From Marsupella aquatica (lineage: Eukaryota > Marchantiophyta), in NCBI GenBank assembly GCA_973895155.1, contig OZ316899.1, forward strand, positions 2,914,001 to 2,978,000: a DNA stretch of 64,000 bases. Direction: 5' to 3'. Below are positions 20,045-32,249 of the stretch, piece after piece. Every line of letters starts with the position of its first letter. Position 1 is the stretch's first letter. Made by a program: the position numbers and the translations under genes. The notes beneath the pieces were generated by a model. The model had not been told where the DNA came from, searched no databases, and saw only the letters and a program-made list of their open reading frames with translations.

Positions 20045-20741
20045 TGCCGCATGCTTTAGGTTAGGGATTCCTTGAGTAGGGTTTTAGCGGCACCGCTAGG
20101 GTAACCGCCATTGTTGTGGCCCCGTGAGGGGTGTTTTGGTGTGTTTTTTCAGTACTTAGGAAGGAGCCCCGTAGTGAATAGGGGGGAACTCAGTCTAGTG
20201 TTGATGAAACGTTAGCTCGTAGCGTAGAGAAAGAAGTAATCCAGAGTAGTGAGGTGAGAAGTAGTCATTGTCCTAGTAAGGCAGGAGACCGGGTTACTCA
20301 TGCAATGTATTACTTATTAACCAAAAGATATGGATTGAGCTTGACTCTCCACAGTTCGTTATGTGTTATGATTTCGGTGCTTTCATAGTTGTGTTCTTCC
20401 TGTAGCCATTTTGGTGGGTTTTCGTGAGAGGACCCACCAAGTGAATTCTTGAAAGAAGTTTACAAGGTCTGGTCGGCCTTATGAGCCAAAGGAGTGGTGA
20501 CAGCACTCCACTAGAGACCAAGAGGAAAGTGCAGTCCATGTGACTTGATCAAAAATAGTGAAGGGTGAGAAAGTTGGCAGACTTGATCAAAAAATGCAAT
20601 CTGGGAGCGAGAATGAATATACTCATTCCTAGTGTGATGAAGTCTAAACAACGTCCTTCCACGTCCCCTGATACGATTAAAACGGTATCTGTTGTGAAGA
20701 AGTGGAAATATAGGTAGTTACCATTTGATAAACAAACAACA
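20045..20741. other. F LTR sequence right of the transposon
   Basis: No ORF or recognised motif. Directly continues the LTR text left of 8688 once one target-site copy is removed. Ends with ACA at 20739-20741. Confidence 0.35.
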
Positions 20742-20758
20742 TAAGTGTGGTCTTGTTT

Positions 20759-20776
20759 TTGGCGCCGCTGCTTGGG
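20759..20776 (+). other. primer-binding site of element F
   Basis: TTGGCGCCGCTGCTTGGG closely resembles the TGGCGCC-type primer-binding sites of Tat/Athila Ty3 elements. It lies 17 bases after the inferred LTR end and upstream of gag. Confidence 0.6.
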
Positions 20777-20837
20777 AAACCTTCTTCTTCTTTTTTGGAT
20801 TGCAAAAGGAGGGGAGCTACATCTATTTGGATTTCAG

Positions 20838-20958
20838 GCATATCAACCACAATGCAACTTGCGACGGTTGATACGTGAGAAGTTCTTTGGTTACTCTGTT
20901 ATTGTACATCAACCACAATGCAACTTGCAACGGTTGATGTTTGAGAAGATTTTTTGGT
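20838..20958. repeat. two-copy 66-bp tandem repeat in the F leader
   Basis: TCAACCACAATGCAACTTGC occurs at 20843 and 20909, each followed by a similar tail ending TTTGGT. Each unit also has an internal inverted repeat (TCAACC ... GGTTGA). Confidence 0.85.
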
Positions 20959-21309
20959 GATATTTTTGTGTGAGCTTGGCATGCAGGTCTCAATGGGATG
21001 CCGAGGGGGAGAGGAAGTCCCCAACACATACGTATGCCAAGATCAGAGCTAGACCAAGTGCCCTCTTGGATTGGTACTAGATGAAGAGTAGTTGCCAAAG
21101 AACGATTACAACTTTCTAAGGAGGGGAGGTTGCCACTAGAGTTGGAAGGACATCATGGAATACAACAAGAAGCAGCTCAACATAACGAAGTCATACATCT
21201 AGACAAAGAAACGGAAGCAGACCAAGCGCTAGAGCGGAGGGAGCTCTTTGGGGTATTGCAACGTGAGCTTCTATAGAGTCCAAGTCCAAAGCACATTGCA
21301 ATACTACCA

Positions 21310-22342
21310 GTGGCACGGAGGAAAGCATTACCCCCAGTAGCACACATGGCTGTTGCTCAACGTACTCGTGTTCAGTACATACCCTTCAAGGGGAGACCAA
21401 AAGATGATCCAAACGAATGGGTCAAGGAGTTTGAAGGGATCACCAAAGCTAATGGGGAGTCTGCACACAAGCTCACTATCATTCCTAGAATGATGAGAGG
21501 AGAGGCAGGCACATGGTTCATTTCATTGCTACCCAATGTCAAAGCCAATTGGGCGTTATTCAAGCAAGCTTCTTGAAGGAGCTCAGATCCATTGGAGTGG
21601 AGGCCATGTCACTACTGAAGGTGGGCCAACTCAGGATGAAGAAGAAAGAGTCATTACAGAGGTTTTTGCAAAGATTCCAGAAATTGGTACGACGGATACA
21701 AGCCCATACCGATAACACTATGCGTCAAGCGTGGTTTGTAGCAGCCCTACCAAGCAAGATGGGTTTCTTTGTACGTCAAGCCAAACCAACCACATTGGCT
21801 GAAGCCATTGCAGCAGTGGAGTCATACACTGTAACCAACGCCACAAGCAAGCGTTGCCAAAGAAAAAAGCTGAAGTTGGTTGATAGTTCCTCTAGTGATG
21901 AATTGAGTGGATCCGATTCACATAGTAGTGATGACTCTAAGGATTCTGAGAGCACTACAAAGTTGGACACTATGGAGTTAGAAGCTGAAAAACAGAAGAA
22001 GAAGTAGTCCAAGAAGATCAAGAAGGCCTCTCATCGTGACGTAGTACTACCCACAGTGGCCATTACTCCGTTGTCTATGGCAAGACATCTAAAGGAGCAA
22101 GAGGCCAAATACAATGAGTTGACAGAGCAAATGAAAGCGTTGAAAGTACATTTTGCCGGACTCAAGTCAGAGAGGAGAAAAGTTCCGGTGGAGAGAGCCA
22201 ATGTGTGGTGTCCCAAGTGCATGAAGTTTTGTCATGCCCCAAAGGAGTGCCCAGTGGGAGAACCAGCCAAGGTTTTCCAAGTACGGGAGGAGGACGTTGA
22301 AGGGGAAAGCTACTCAACCCCTCCATATGCAGCGGTGTGGTA
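21310..22342 (+). pseudogene. Ty3/gypsy gag of element F
   Basis: Starts in a frame containing IPFKGRPKDDPNEWVKEFEG and RMMRGEAGTWF, then shifts near 21560 to LRMKKKESLQRFLQRFQKL, a Ser/Asp-rich tract, a TAG at 22005, and one zinc knuckle (CPKCMKFCHAPKEC, CX2CX4HX4C). The capsid motifs align by eye with the gag of B, C and D (PFKGRHGDDPDEWLDEFE; MRGEARPWY; LRMGKRESLRKF), so F is a related but distinct family. Only one knuckle is visible and the frame breaks off at 22342 with no pol in the window. Confidence 0.7.
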
Positions 22343-23063
22343 GAGTGGTCACAATGTTAAATAACAATTTAATATCGGAGGACCCTAATTCGTTCCCTTG
22401 AAGAGCTAATGAGAAGTGAATTGGTATTGAAAAGAACAAATAGGATGTTAATTGGGCATAACCTTGCCAAGGAGTTCTCTCTCCAAAGGATTGATGGAAA
22501 TCAATGCACAAAACTAACAATTAAAGAAATATATGGAAAATGACTAGTAAGAATGTCTTTTCAATTGGCTTATGATAGAAGATGATGCAAAATGACGATC
22601 CTCCAGTAGATCAATAGGATCCTGGATTTTTTAAGATTCAAAATGCAGCAGAGCTCACAACATTAATTAGAAATTGACATGGGGATCTAGTTATCAAACT
22701 AAGAATTCTTTCTGGACAACAAGTGGTGACGGTACTAGAATGCTTCACACAAAAAGTTCTAGATTGTCAAATTGATAACTTCTCAATCAAATTTAGATGA
22801 TTACTCATGGTAAGGAAGCATTCCATTTTGACTACTGAAACAACAAGAGTTCAATGTTATCAAGAATTCACATGAGTAACTCAAATCAAAATTCAATTTC
22901 AAAGTATGATGTCAAATTTTCTAAGTATTAACTTCTCAACAGGAGAAGGAGTCTACAGTTCTACTCACAGCAGGTCAAGGCTCAACAGGGGCACCTGAGG
23001 AGGAGCTTCTATGCTTCCAACAAAAACTGAGAACTGAAAAAGAAAGCTAACTGTCACCCTACT
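22343..23063. other. AT-rich DNA without a gene
   Basis: Possibly decayed F sequence or older target DNA. No coding chain or repeat seen. It abuts the outer LTR edge of element D. Confidence 0.4.
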
Positions 23064-23958
23064 TGTCACGTCGTCAGCCTAGGCCTTAACCCGGGCTTCG
23101 GCTTAGACAGGCACATCCTTCGCAAATATGAGGGTCCAAGCAAGGAGGGAAGCACAGAATGCACCTAACTCACGTGAACTAGCGCTAAGAGCATCTACTA
23201 TTATTTACGAACACCTCCTAGGTATGGTTTGTGTTCCGCCGCCGGAACGTACCTTAGTCAATAGCGAGATCGACCCCGGCTTACGGGATTTTAAGCCTTC
23301 ATGCTATCCGCCTTTGATCCAGATTTGATGAAATGGTTACTCAACCCGTGCTCGCAACCACTTACCCGCAAGCTGCACCCAGTGCACGGCTCGGGTAGTG
23401 CTTTTGGCCAAGCGTTGGCACCCATACACAAGATACACACATATGCACACGCACAAGCATACAATCTCGATTTACACAAAGGAAATAATGGGAAAGGATT
23501 TTACTACATAGGGGACATACACGTACACTTAGTTGACCCGAAAGCTCTCGAATGAACAGGTCCAAGGCCGAGGGTGTACACTATAACAGAGCCCGGATCC
23601 GCACTCGCCCAACGAGCTTAGTCCTACCCCCTCCCCTTGGTACTCTTTCACTCACAGAGGTCGGGACTCCCCGCACATACCGCAGATGCCCAACTATGAG
23701 ACTAAAACAAACCCCCTGCCTCTACCAAGGGGTGCACTAAATACTACGGGCTGAGGACCGGAGTGGCCTCAAACCCGTAGGTTTGCTAACTAAGATCCTA
23801 ACTAAGCTGGTTGTTAGCCTGGAAAATGACTTGTCTTATTAGAAGATCCTAATCTACGCAGACTGGACAGTATGGCAGTGTCGCTTTAACTAGGGCAGGG
23901 GCTTGTCCCTATAGCCCGATTTGGCTACTCCTAACTCTATTTTAATCCTATTATGCCG

Positions 23959-26549
23959 CTAATGCCTGGCACGCTTGCCAGAGCCTCCCGAGTGGGAGCG
24001 ACTATCCCGCTGTCTCCTAAGCCTGTCAGTATCCTGCTTGAGTAGTTGGACTTGGTCCAACAGAGATTTGTTCTCACGCTTCACCGCGTCTGTCTCTTCC
24101 GCGGCCTCCTAACATGCCTCCTCCAGTTGTTGGACGTTGCTCGTCAGCTTATCCACCAATTGGGCCTGCTTCGTGGCTTCTCCTTGAAGCCGTGCCACCT
24201 CTGTCTTTAGGGTGTCAATCTTGGCTGCGTCCTGTTGAGACCGAGAGTCAGCTTCCTCCAGATCCTTTTGCAAAATGATGGCTTGTCCTTTCAACCCATC
24301 GATCTTGGTCCAAATCCGTGCTATCTTGGAGTCCTTTCCGAGCCCGACCTATTCTGCTAAGGCTGCCCGGGCTCTGGCCTTGGCAACCTGATCCTTTGTG
24401 GCCGTTACTTGAGGCCGCAGTTGCTGGAGTTCAGTCTCTAGGGCTGCCACTTTGTCCTTCAGGTAGGTAGACTCAACCCGGTATCGCTCTATTCTCTGCG
24501 CTATCTCCGCTTGCGCATGTCCTGCCTTTACAGCCGCAACCAACTCCTGGTTGAAGAAGTAGGCCACCTTCCGTGCCATCTACTCCCTTGTATCCCGTGA
24601 GATCTGTTGCGAGAAATCCCCCAACAACCCGATCAAAAACGTGCCCGGCGCAAAGATTTCTGGATAGTCCAGACTATGTCCATCTGGATTTGGGCACGCG
24701 CAGACCCCAGCCTGCAAGGGAGTAGGAGTGGAAACATCCAGCCCTTGAGGTAAGTCGATCGAAGGGGCTGGTTCCACCTGGCGGTTCTCTTGCACGGCCG
24801 TGGGGGGTAGCGGAATCTCCTCGGCCATGGTAGTGTTGGTTTTGGGTTCGGCCTCAGCCGGTTCGACTTTGATTGCGTTGACCCGGTTGATCGCTTCCAA
24901 GGTCGCGATAACTGCGTCCATGGGTACGCTTGGTGGAGCCAAAGAAGCAGGTACTGCGGCTGCCAGGCTTTGGGCTTTGGGCTGCGGTCGCCTCTCCTAA
25001 ACCAGGAATACCCACTTTGGCGGAGTCAATTCTGTTTTGTTGCCATGGGGAAGGCTTTGGCGGTCAAAATGGGCGTACCATTCAATGATAATCTTGATGT
25101 GGCTCGCAAAGTACGCCTTTCCGCCAAGGTACAAGGTCTTCCTTCTCTGCTCCATCTTTTCGTGGAACTTCTTAACAAAGAAGGACGCCCACTTCCTAGG
25201 CTGAAAGTTCTCTACTTGTATGACCTGGGCGGCGGATATTTCACCCCGTGGTTCCATCATATGGAGGGCATACCGCTGGAACTCCAGGCATTCTGCTACC
25301 TCCGGGATGAGGCACGTCCTCATCAAGAATCCGTTGTCCACTGCTCCCTCGGTCGGGAAGTTAGAGGACTGGTATTTAGCTCCCTTGCCCCCTGGAGCCC
25401 GCAACTCTACCTGGTTTATCCCCTCGGGAGGCCAAAAATCATCTTCAAATGTGCCTCATTGAGACACATCACTCTCCCGTGCGCTTGGGTTTGTTGGCGG
25501 GCCTCGTCAAAGTTCTGAATGAACTCTGTCATATCCTGCCCGTAGTACCTGCTTCCATTCCAAGGGAGAGAGGCGAGGTGCTCAAACCCTTGGGTCGTCA
25601 AATAGCATGCATGTTTGGGGTGGAGGATGTTCTTGTGAACATTCTCCCCCATGCAATGCATGGTCAACTTGGCCACCGCAACCGTGGCCAAAGGCAACCC
25701 GGATATAGCAGCGGGCTCCTTTCTCTTTCTACCTCGAGACTGATTCCCGGGGTGACTAGAAGAGGGGGAGATCTCTCCTTCCTCTCGGTCAGGCGGCGGT
25801 AGCGCTACTGCCGTGAGTATTGGTGTCGGGGCCACTAGAGTCATCGTGTTATCCCCTCGGGCTTGCTGGAGTGGCGCCAGGTTGTTTGGCGCCTGTTGGG
25901 TTGTACCCCACGGCCGTCGATTCAGAGGAGGGTGAGCCTCCTCGTCTTTGGAGCTAATATTCACCGCATTCACCATGGATCGTATTCGGAGAGGTGGTGC
26001 GACCGGTGGCGGGGATCGGCTCGGCTGAGGCCAAGGAGGTGTTGGTGCGGGTACGGGCACGGGCTCGGGTGGGCCGGCACCGGTCGTTGATGGTATAGTT
26101 GTCATGAAGTTCTACAGGTGCCGGTGGAGGTTTTCCAAAGCAAGTGTAGACGGCCTTGTCGACCGGGTAGTGTTGAGCTCGTTGTTGATGATAGCCTGGA
26201 CCCAAGCGGGGATGTGGTCGAACTGGTGCCGCTGTAAGTCGATCATGCTCGGGATAGTGAAGACCGAGTCCGGAAGCCGAAGCAATGCCTCCCAGAAGCC
26301 GATGTATTTGCCCCCGTCAAAGAAGTACCCTGATATTTCTTTGGGTTGGTAAAGCTCGCTTTGGGACAGGTAATCAAAATTAAGGAGATAGTGGTGTCGG
26401 CCTGCTAGGCGGATGGCTCTCTCATACTTGCATTTGATTTTGTATCGACGCGGGTTGGCGTGTTTTAATGAGTCGACCAAGTGCCCTTCGATAGACAGGA
26501 ACTGCGTCCAAAATCGTATGGCCAAACTGGAAAGGATTGTGTGCGACAT
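23959..26549 (-). pseudogene. LTR-encoded ORF of element D (globular plus coiled-coil protein)
   Basis: The ATG-initiated frame starts MSHTILSSLAIRFWTQFL at 26549, as in the intact copy of element C. Frameshifts or stops near 26110, 25410, 24990 and 24580 and in the coiled-coil part break it. The recognisable blocks are in the same order: GYFFDGGKYIGFWEALL, a Pro-rich linker, KLTMHCMGENVHKNILHPKH, KYQSSNFPTEGAVDNGFLMR, CPNPDGHSLDYPEIF, then heptad-rich sequence and a basic end. The TAG at 23959 matches the end of the C copy. Confidence 0.75.
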
Positions 26550-26647
26550 TCAGAGGAGATAGAAGGCAACTAAGGATGGTCGAGAGAACTGGGTTCGAAG
26601 CTGGCGCGTGGACTGAAGAACTGGTGCACTGCAAAGGATTGCCCCCC

Positions 26648-26655
26648 TTTTTATA
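26648..26655 (-). promoter_or_regulatory. TATA box of the D LTR
   Basis: TATAAAAA on the minus strand, about 100 bp upstream of the LTR ORF start, at the same relative place as in B (37839) and C (56942). Confidence 0.6.
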
Positions 26656-26974
26656 CCCTGTGAGCTCGTCGGTCGCCCAACGCCTCCTCGTCGCTTATAG
26701 GTCAAGCCTTTCACGCTTGCAGTGTATCGGCCACTCTGCCAGTCCGGGTCAATGCGTGTCAGTGGCCGCCTCCTGGAGTTCGTTATACAGACCCGAGGGA
26801 GGGGCCCATTACACGTTCGCAACCCGGGCATGCGAATGGCGACCCGCCGCCGGCCCGAACACGAATGCCCCTTATTGACTAATGATTTCCTTCTCATAAT
26901 GGCTACCTAAATATTGTCGTTACTCTAATAATTACGGCCTAAGATACCCCTAATGCGCGTGCTAAGCGTGGTTA

Positions 26975-29900
26975 GGCTAGCAAAATGTACATGCATCTGG
27001 GTCTTTGTGTAACTGGAGTGAACGGCCCGATGTAATCAATGCCCCATTTTTCAAATGGTGCAAGTGGAAGTACGGAAGTGAGGGGGTGGTTGTGGGTTCT
27101 TCTTGGGGCGCCAGCCCGTTGGCACAGATTGCATCCCTTGATAAAGCTTTGTACATCCCGATGTAACGTAGGCCACCAATATCCCAAATCCAAGATCTTT
27201 CAGGCTGTCGTGATAGCCGCAAAATGGCCTCCAGCTTCTTCTTCATGCAAGGCCCGCATAACAATGAGCGTCTCCTTGTACTCTAAGCAGCGTCATAATT
27301 TCCCATTAACTCTTTCCTTGTGTAAGCACCCCTGTATCATGACATATAGTCTGGCCTTCCATAGAAACACAGCGGCGGCCTCCTGATTGATGTTGTCGGG
27401 GATGCAGCCTGTTAAGAGGAAGGTGATCATTGAGCCGTACCACATAGGTGTTCCCACCCCTATGTGGAATAATTCCTCATTCGGAAAAGTATCATTAATA
27501 GGCTGATCGACAGGTACACCATCCAGTCTTGAAAAGAAGTCGGCGTTGAGGTGTGCTTTTCCTGGTCAAACCCGAACTTCGTAGTTGAATTCCTGGAGTA
27601 GCACCCACCGGGCTATCCGTCCCGTCACATCTCCTTTGTTTACCATATACTTCAAACTATCATGGTCTGTGTGGAAGATGACTTTATATCCAAGCAGATA
27701 GTGTCAGAATTTCTTGCACGAGTAGATAAGACCGAGAGCCTCTCAGTCGATGGGGGAGTAATTCTTCTCTACAATGAATAACTGACGACTGGCATAATAG
27801 ATGGGGTGGTCACGACCGTCCTCGTCAAGCTGGCTCAGCACGGACCCGATGCATAAACAGGAAACATCGACGTAAACATGGAATTCTTTATTCCAATTCG
27901 GGGTAACCATGATGGGTGCTGTGATGAGTCACCTGCAAAGTTCCTTGAAAGCAATCTGTCTCCGTGGCGTCTCCTTGATTGTAACATCTCTCTTCATCAT
28001 CTCCGTGAGAGGGAGCACGATTTTAGCAAAATCTTTGATGAACCGGAGGTAATATCCTACGCAGCCCAAGAAGGATTGTACCGCTTTTTGATCTACGGGA
28101 AACACAACCGCCATCCAGGCCACGACCTTCTCTTGGTCCACTTCAATACCCCGTTTGGACACACGATGCTCAAGTAACACTCCCTCCTCTACCCCGAAGA
28201 AACATTTGGCGGGATGTAGCTTGAGATTAACCTCTCGGCATCGTTGTAGCATACGCTGGAGATGTTTGGGGTGCATGGCGATAGTCCCAAAGATGGCAAA
28301 GTCGTCGATAAATATTTCCAGAAATTCCCGTAGGAAATCATGGAAGATATTCATCATGAGTTGCTAAAACATGGCCAGGGCATTACACAGCCCAAACGGC
28401 ATTCTCCAAAATGCAAATGTCCCCCATTCCGTAGTGAACGTTGTTTTGAGCTGATCTGCAAGGCGGATCCAGATTTGATTATAGCCCGAATACCCGTCAA
28501 GGAATGTATAAATTTCATTTTGGGCGACCATATCCAGAACCATATCCGTGAATGGTAAGGGGTAGTGGTCTTTTCGGGTAGCGTCGTTAAGCTTACAATA
28601 GTCTTGACAGATGCGGATTTTAGGTTTTCCGTCCGTACCTTCCTTCTTTGGCACAATGACGATAGGGGACACCCAATCACTAGCCATCACCGGGTAGATG
28701 ATATCCGCGGCTAGGAGATGATCAATTTCTTCTTTTACCAAGATGGAATATCTCGGGTTCATGCAACGTTGTCGCTATCGTACAGCGTGCGCTCCTAAGT
28801 TCAAATCAATCGTATGTTCTCCTAACTCGGGGGAGACTCCAGTCAAGTCATGATGGCTCCATGCAAACACGTTTTCATACTCCTTAAGTAGTGATTGGAT
28901 AGATTTCTCTGCTTTGCCTGTTAAGGCGTGACCTAAGTTGAAAGTCTTATCCATCCCGATGATGTACTTCCTGTAGTGTTCTTTCCTTATGACCTCCACT
29001 TGATTCTGTAGGCTAGGGTCCAGGCTAGCATCTAACTCCACCAGGCAAACTCCTCCGTACATTGGTGCGGTCGGGATCGGCTCCGGGGTCAAGACTACTT
29101 CTTCTTCTGGCGAAATGGAAGGATCCCAAGACACTTGTTTCTTGTGCTTGGTTGCCGGAATTTTGGCTTTGGTCAACGGGCTGGTAGGCCCATGACTAGA
29201 AGAGTTGATACTCGTGATTATGACGTCGGCTCCCTGCTTTGCTGTAGCTGTACTCTCCGTGGTTTCCGTTCTGATGACTTGGTTGGACTGTACCTCTACT
29301 AGGGCGTCAGAGGAACTTGGGGTGATGTCGGAGTTATCCTCTTTCGGGTAGTTCATGAGATGGGTTTCTCGTGTTGCTTCTACTCCAAAGACGTCTTCCT
29401 CTGAAAGGGACGAGATGAGCTCTATCATGTTGAGCTCTTCTTCCTCCGAGGTCTCCGAATCATATTCCTCGGGTCCTTGTGGGGTTCCACCCTGAAAATC
29501 ATCCATTGCCCAAGATACTCGTACCGTGGGTGTTCCAAACCGCAGCTCCTTCTTTCCCCAATCCGTGACTACACGGCCATCGTACAGCCACGGCCTGCCA
29601 GAAGGACCGGATAAGAGGATGGCCGAACCGGCCTCATGACTAGGAAATTGAGATAGAACTCCACCCCTCCCACGAGAGTGAGCACCTTGGTAAGCGTGCC
29701 CAATGGAAGGACCCTGGCCCCATTTGCTAACTTGATAGCACGGGCTATGGGTTGATACGTGAGGTATCCCAACTTGACTGATGTTTCCTCTGTCATGATG
29801 TTGACTCCCGCTCCCCCGTCCACAAGAACCATCTTGATGGTGCAATTGTTAATCTCAATCGAGATGTCCGACGCTCCTAGGTCCTCGCAGATCATATTAC

Positions 29901-30186
29901 AGTCCGCGATCCCAGCCCGTGGTAGTCGTCTCCATTGCCGACCCGTGAGCAACTCCCTTAGTTGTTGTCAGTACTGAGGATTGTTCTTCAGCAATTGCCC
30001 TATCGTTGCTGTAACCGGGCAACTCTTCACGTCTTTCTTAATATTGTAGTCCTCCTTCTTCTCTTCCTTGGGACGCTGTTGGGCTTCCTCCTGTTGCTTT
30101 TCTTGCTCCTGTTGTTGGGCGGCCTCGGTTGCTTTGATGTCCTTATCAATTGCCTTCTGGTATTCCCGTGCTTTGTAGGCCTCCAA
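26975..30186 (-). pseudogene. pol of element D (PR-RT-RH-truncated IN)
   Basis: Protease: VLVDGGAGVNIMTEE near 29810. RT: VSPIVIVPKKEGTDGKPKIR, FLDGYSGYNQIWIR, MPFGLCNA and the active site FIDDFAIFG (about 28300), typical of the Tat/Athila side of Ty3. RNase H: HVYVDVSCLCIGSVLSQLDE near 27850. Integrase: HHCC region and IDYIGPF, then lost after YILLA because of the deletion into the LTR. Multiple stops and shifts are present (about 29640, 28770, 28360, 27740, 27250). Confidence 0.8.
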
Positions 30187-32120
30187 CTATTTCTTTACCA
30201 ATTCTTTGATGCGGGGGTAAAATAGCTTTGGGTCGTCCTGACGGTAGTCATCGTCCTTCTCTGGGGGTATATCTATCGCTGGCTGCACCGGCATAGTATC
30301 TTGTTTTTTTGGGCGTTTCTCCTCATGTTTCTCTTCCTTCCGCTTGGCTCTTGTTGAAATGCGGTAGCATTCGGCCTTGTTTGATGGATTAAGGTGCTCC
30401 GCCACATCCACCAGATTCACCCACTTGGTGTTGTCATCTTGCCATTCCACAACAATCATTTGGACGACTGCATCGCTCATGGCCGGTCCGCCCTTGGCCG
30501 GTCTAGCTGCGTTTGTTCGAGCGGCTATTACCAATGGATAGTTGGCCGTGGAATGAGCTTCCGTTTTGCAGACTTGACATAGTGGCGTGCCTCAGTCATC
30601 CCCCTGCCGTCTTAGGTTCAGTGCATTCCCTTGCAAAGTGGCTTGGCTTCTCACAGTTGTAACAAATCGGGGATTGCCAAATCCCTGGCTTAGGAGGAAT
30701 GCTCGGGTTACTGATAACCTGGAAACTTCTGCCATTGTTTGGGTAGGGGTATGCAGTTCTACCCGCTAAGTTACGCGGACCTACCGTTGAAATCTGGTAC
30801 ACAGAATCAGGAGGGTCTTCAAAAAATACTCCGTGGACTCCGATTCAGGTCCCGGGTTGTCAACATCATCCAATTCTACCTGGTGGACTCGGTTCTTCCA
30901 TCTTGGGCATTCTTGCACTACATGCCCAGATTGGAAGCACTTTGAACACCACGCATGTGCTCGAGTCTCGGGTGGCTTCTTCTTCTCCACAGGCTTTTCT
31001 GCGAGATGTACTGATAGTGCTTTGAGATGATCCGTGATTTTGTTAAGCTTGTCTGGTTCGGCAGCCTTTGGATTGGGTATCGTTCTTTGAACACGGGGTT
31101 TGATTTTCCCCTCCTTCTTAACCGCCTCTTCTTCTTCTTGCTCCAGCTCTCGCTCTCCAAATCGCTTCCCGATGAGCTGGAGGTGGAGGATCCGCTAGTC
31201 AAAGTTGAATCCGAACTAGATTCTGTCTCCAAATTGGACGAGGTCGAACAATGTTTCTTCTTCTTCTTGCGTTTCTTCTTCTTCTCGTCGTCAGATTCGG
31301 AGTCACTATCACTGAAGGTCTCGTACTTGCCCTTCTTGCGGCGTGCCCGTTGGCTTTGCCGGGAGTTATAAGTGGACTCCCGGTAGGTTTTGGCGCACGC
31401 TATGGCCGCTTGCATTGAAATTGGGTTATTCTGGCGCACCCAAAATTGCATATGCGTGGGCAAACCGTGGAGGAACCACGTAAGCTAGAGCGCATCACCT
31501 GGCCTGGGCCGGATCTTGGCGGCAAGTTTCTAAAACTTCTGATCGAATGAACTTTTGCAAGGATTCCTTTTTCCCCATGCAAAGTTGGCCGATCCTTAAT
31601 AAAGAACGCTGCTCTGATCCAATGGCACAAAACTCTTGCAGTAACGCAGCTTGGAATTTGCCCATGTAGGCCCGGGTGGCAGCAAGTTGTACCATGGACA
31701 AGCTTCTCCCCGCATCACTTCGGGGAGGACAATTAGCTTAATGGCATCTTCCCCGTTGGCCTTAGCAGTGGCTTCAAACTCATCCAACCATTCATCCGGA
31801 TCATCCCCATGACGCCCTTTGAAAGGTCGATAATGAAACCGAGACCGTTGTGATATTTGTGGGGGAGCTTGGGCAGCGCGGGCCATAGCCGGTGGGGCGG
31901 CTGCCATAGGTACTGGTGGCGGTGGTGGTGCTGGCGGTGGTGCAGCAAGGACCGGAGCAAGACCGACTGGACCGGACCCCAAAGGTCCCGGTGGTATGTT
32001 CATTCATCGAGGCGATTGCAAATCCTCCGAGCCTGAAGAGTCGGAGCTTGTTGTGGTTGCACTCTCTCGTTCGCTGGTCAATCTCCTCAAGTAAGCTGCT
32101 TGAGAATGAGTGAAGGGCAT
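30187..32120 (-). pseudogene. gag of element D
   Basis: ATG at 32118-32120 (MPFTHSQAAYLRRLTSERES). Then a Pro/Ala-rich linker, FHYRPFKGRHGDDPDEWLDE, a Lys/Ser/Asp-rich tract and two or three zinc knuckles (CSKCFQSGHVVQEC; CYNCEKPSHFAREC). Frame breaks occur near 32005, 31600, 30990 and 30600. Equivalent to the gag of element C (60712-62829). Confidence 0.8.
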
Positions 32121-32249
32121 TTACTTGTATAAATGCGATGGTTAGTAACTCACTAGGGCCTGGTGTATTCTGCCCAGGTGCACCCGCACATGTCTCCCCT
32201 CTACTACACATAGAGTGCCCCCTCCATCTAGTGTCAAAAACAAAGACTA

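Larger units (their letters stand above)
4330..20741 (+). mobile_element. probable 5' LTR of Ty3/gypsy element F, split by a MULE-like transposon
   Basis: The reverse-transcriptase remnant stops at 4329 and the next bases are TGTGACGGGG, a plausible LTR start. The right boundary is inferred from ACA at 20739-20741, followed 17 bases later by a classical Tat/Athila-like primer-binding site (GGCGCCGCTGCTTGGG) and then gag. Removing the 11.3-kb insertion leaves an LTR of about 5 kb. As in elements B, C and D, it carries protein-coding remnants. The second LTR is not in the window, so the left boundary is tentative. Confidence 0.4.
23064..26978 (-). repeat. 3' LTR of element D, 5' edge deleted
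   Basis: Ends (minus strand) in GACGACGTGACA at 23064. It begins at 26978 about 40 bases into the LTR compared with B and C, because a deletion joins it directly to integrase across a shared AGCC. It contains a TATA box (minus TATAAAAA, 26648-26655) and the LTR ORF. Confidence 0.85.

Noticed and set aside
23301-23555. Plus-strand ORF with near-identical frames at 32495-32749 (+), 40941-41195 (-) and 60028-60351 (-)
   Set aside because: It recurs only because the LTR recurs. It lies in the noncoding 3' part of the LTR, is antisense to the element, and has no motif or independent conservation.
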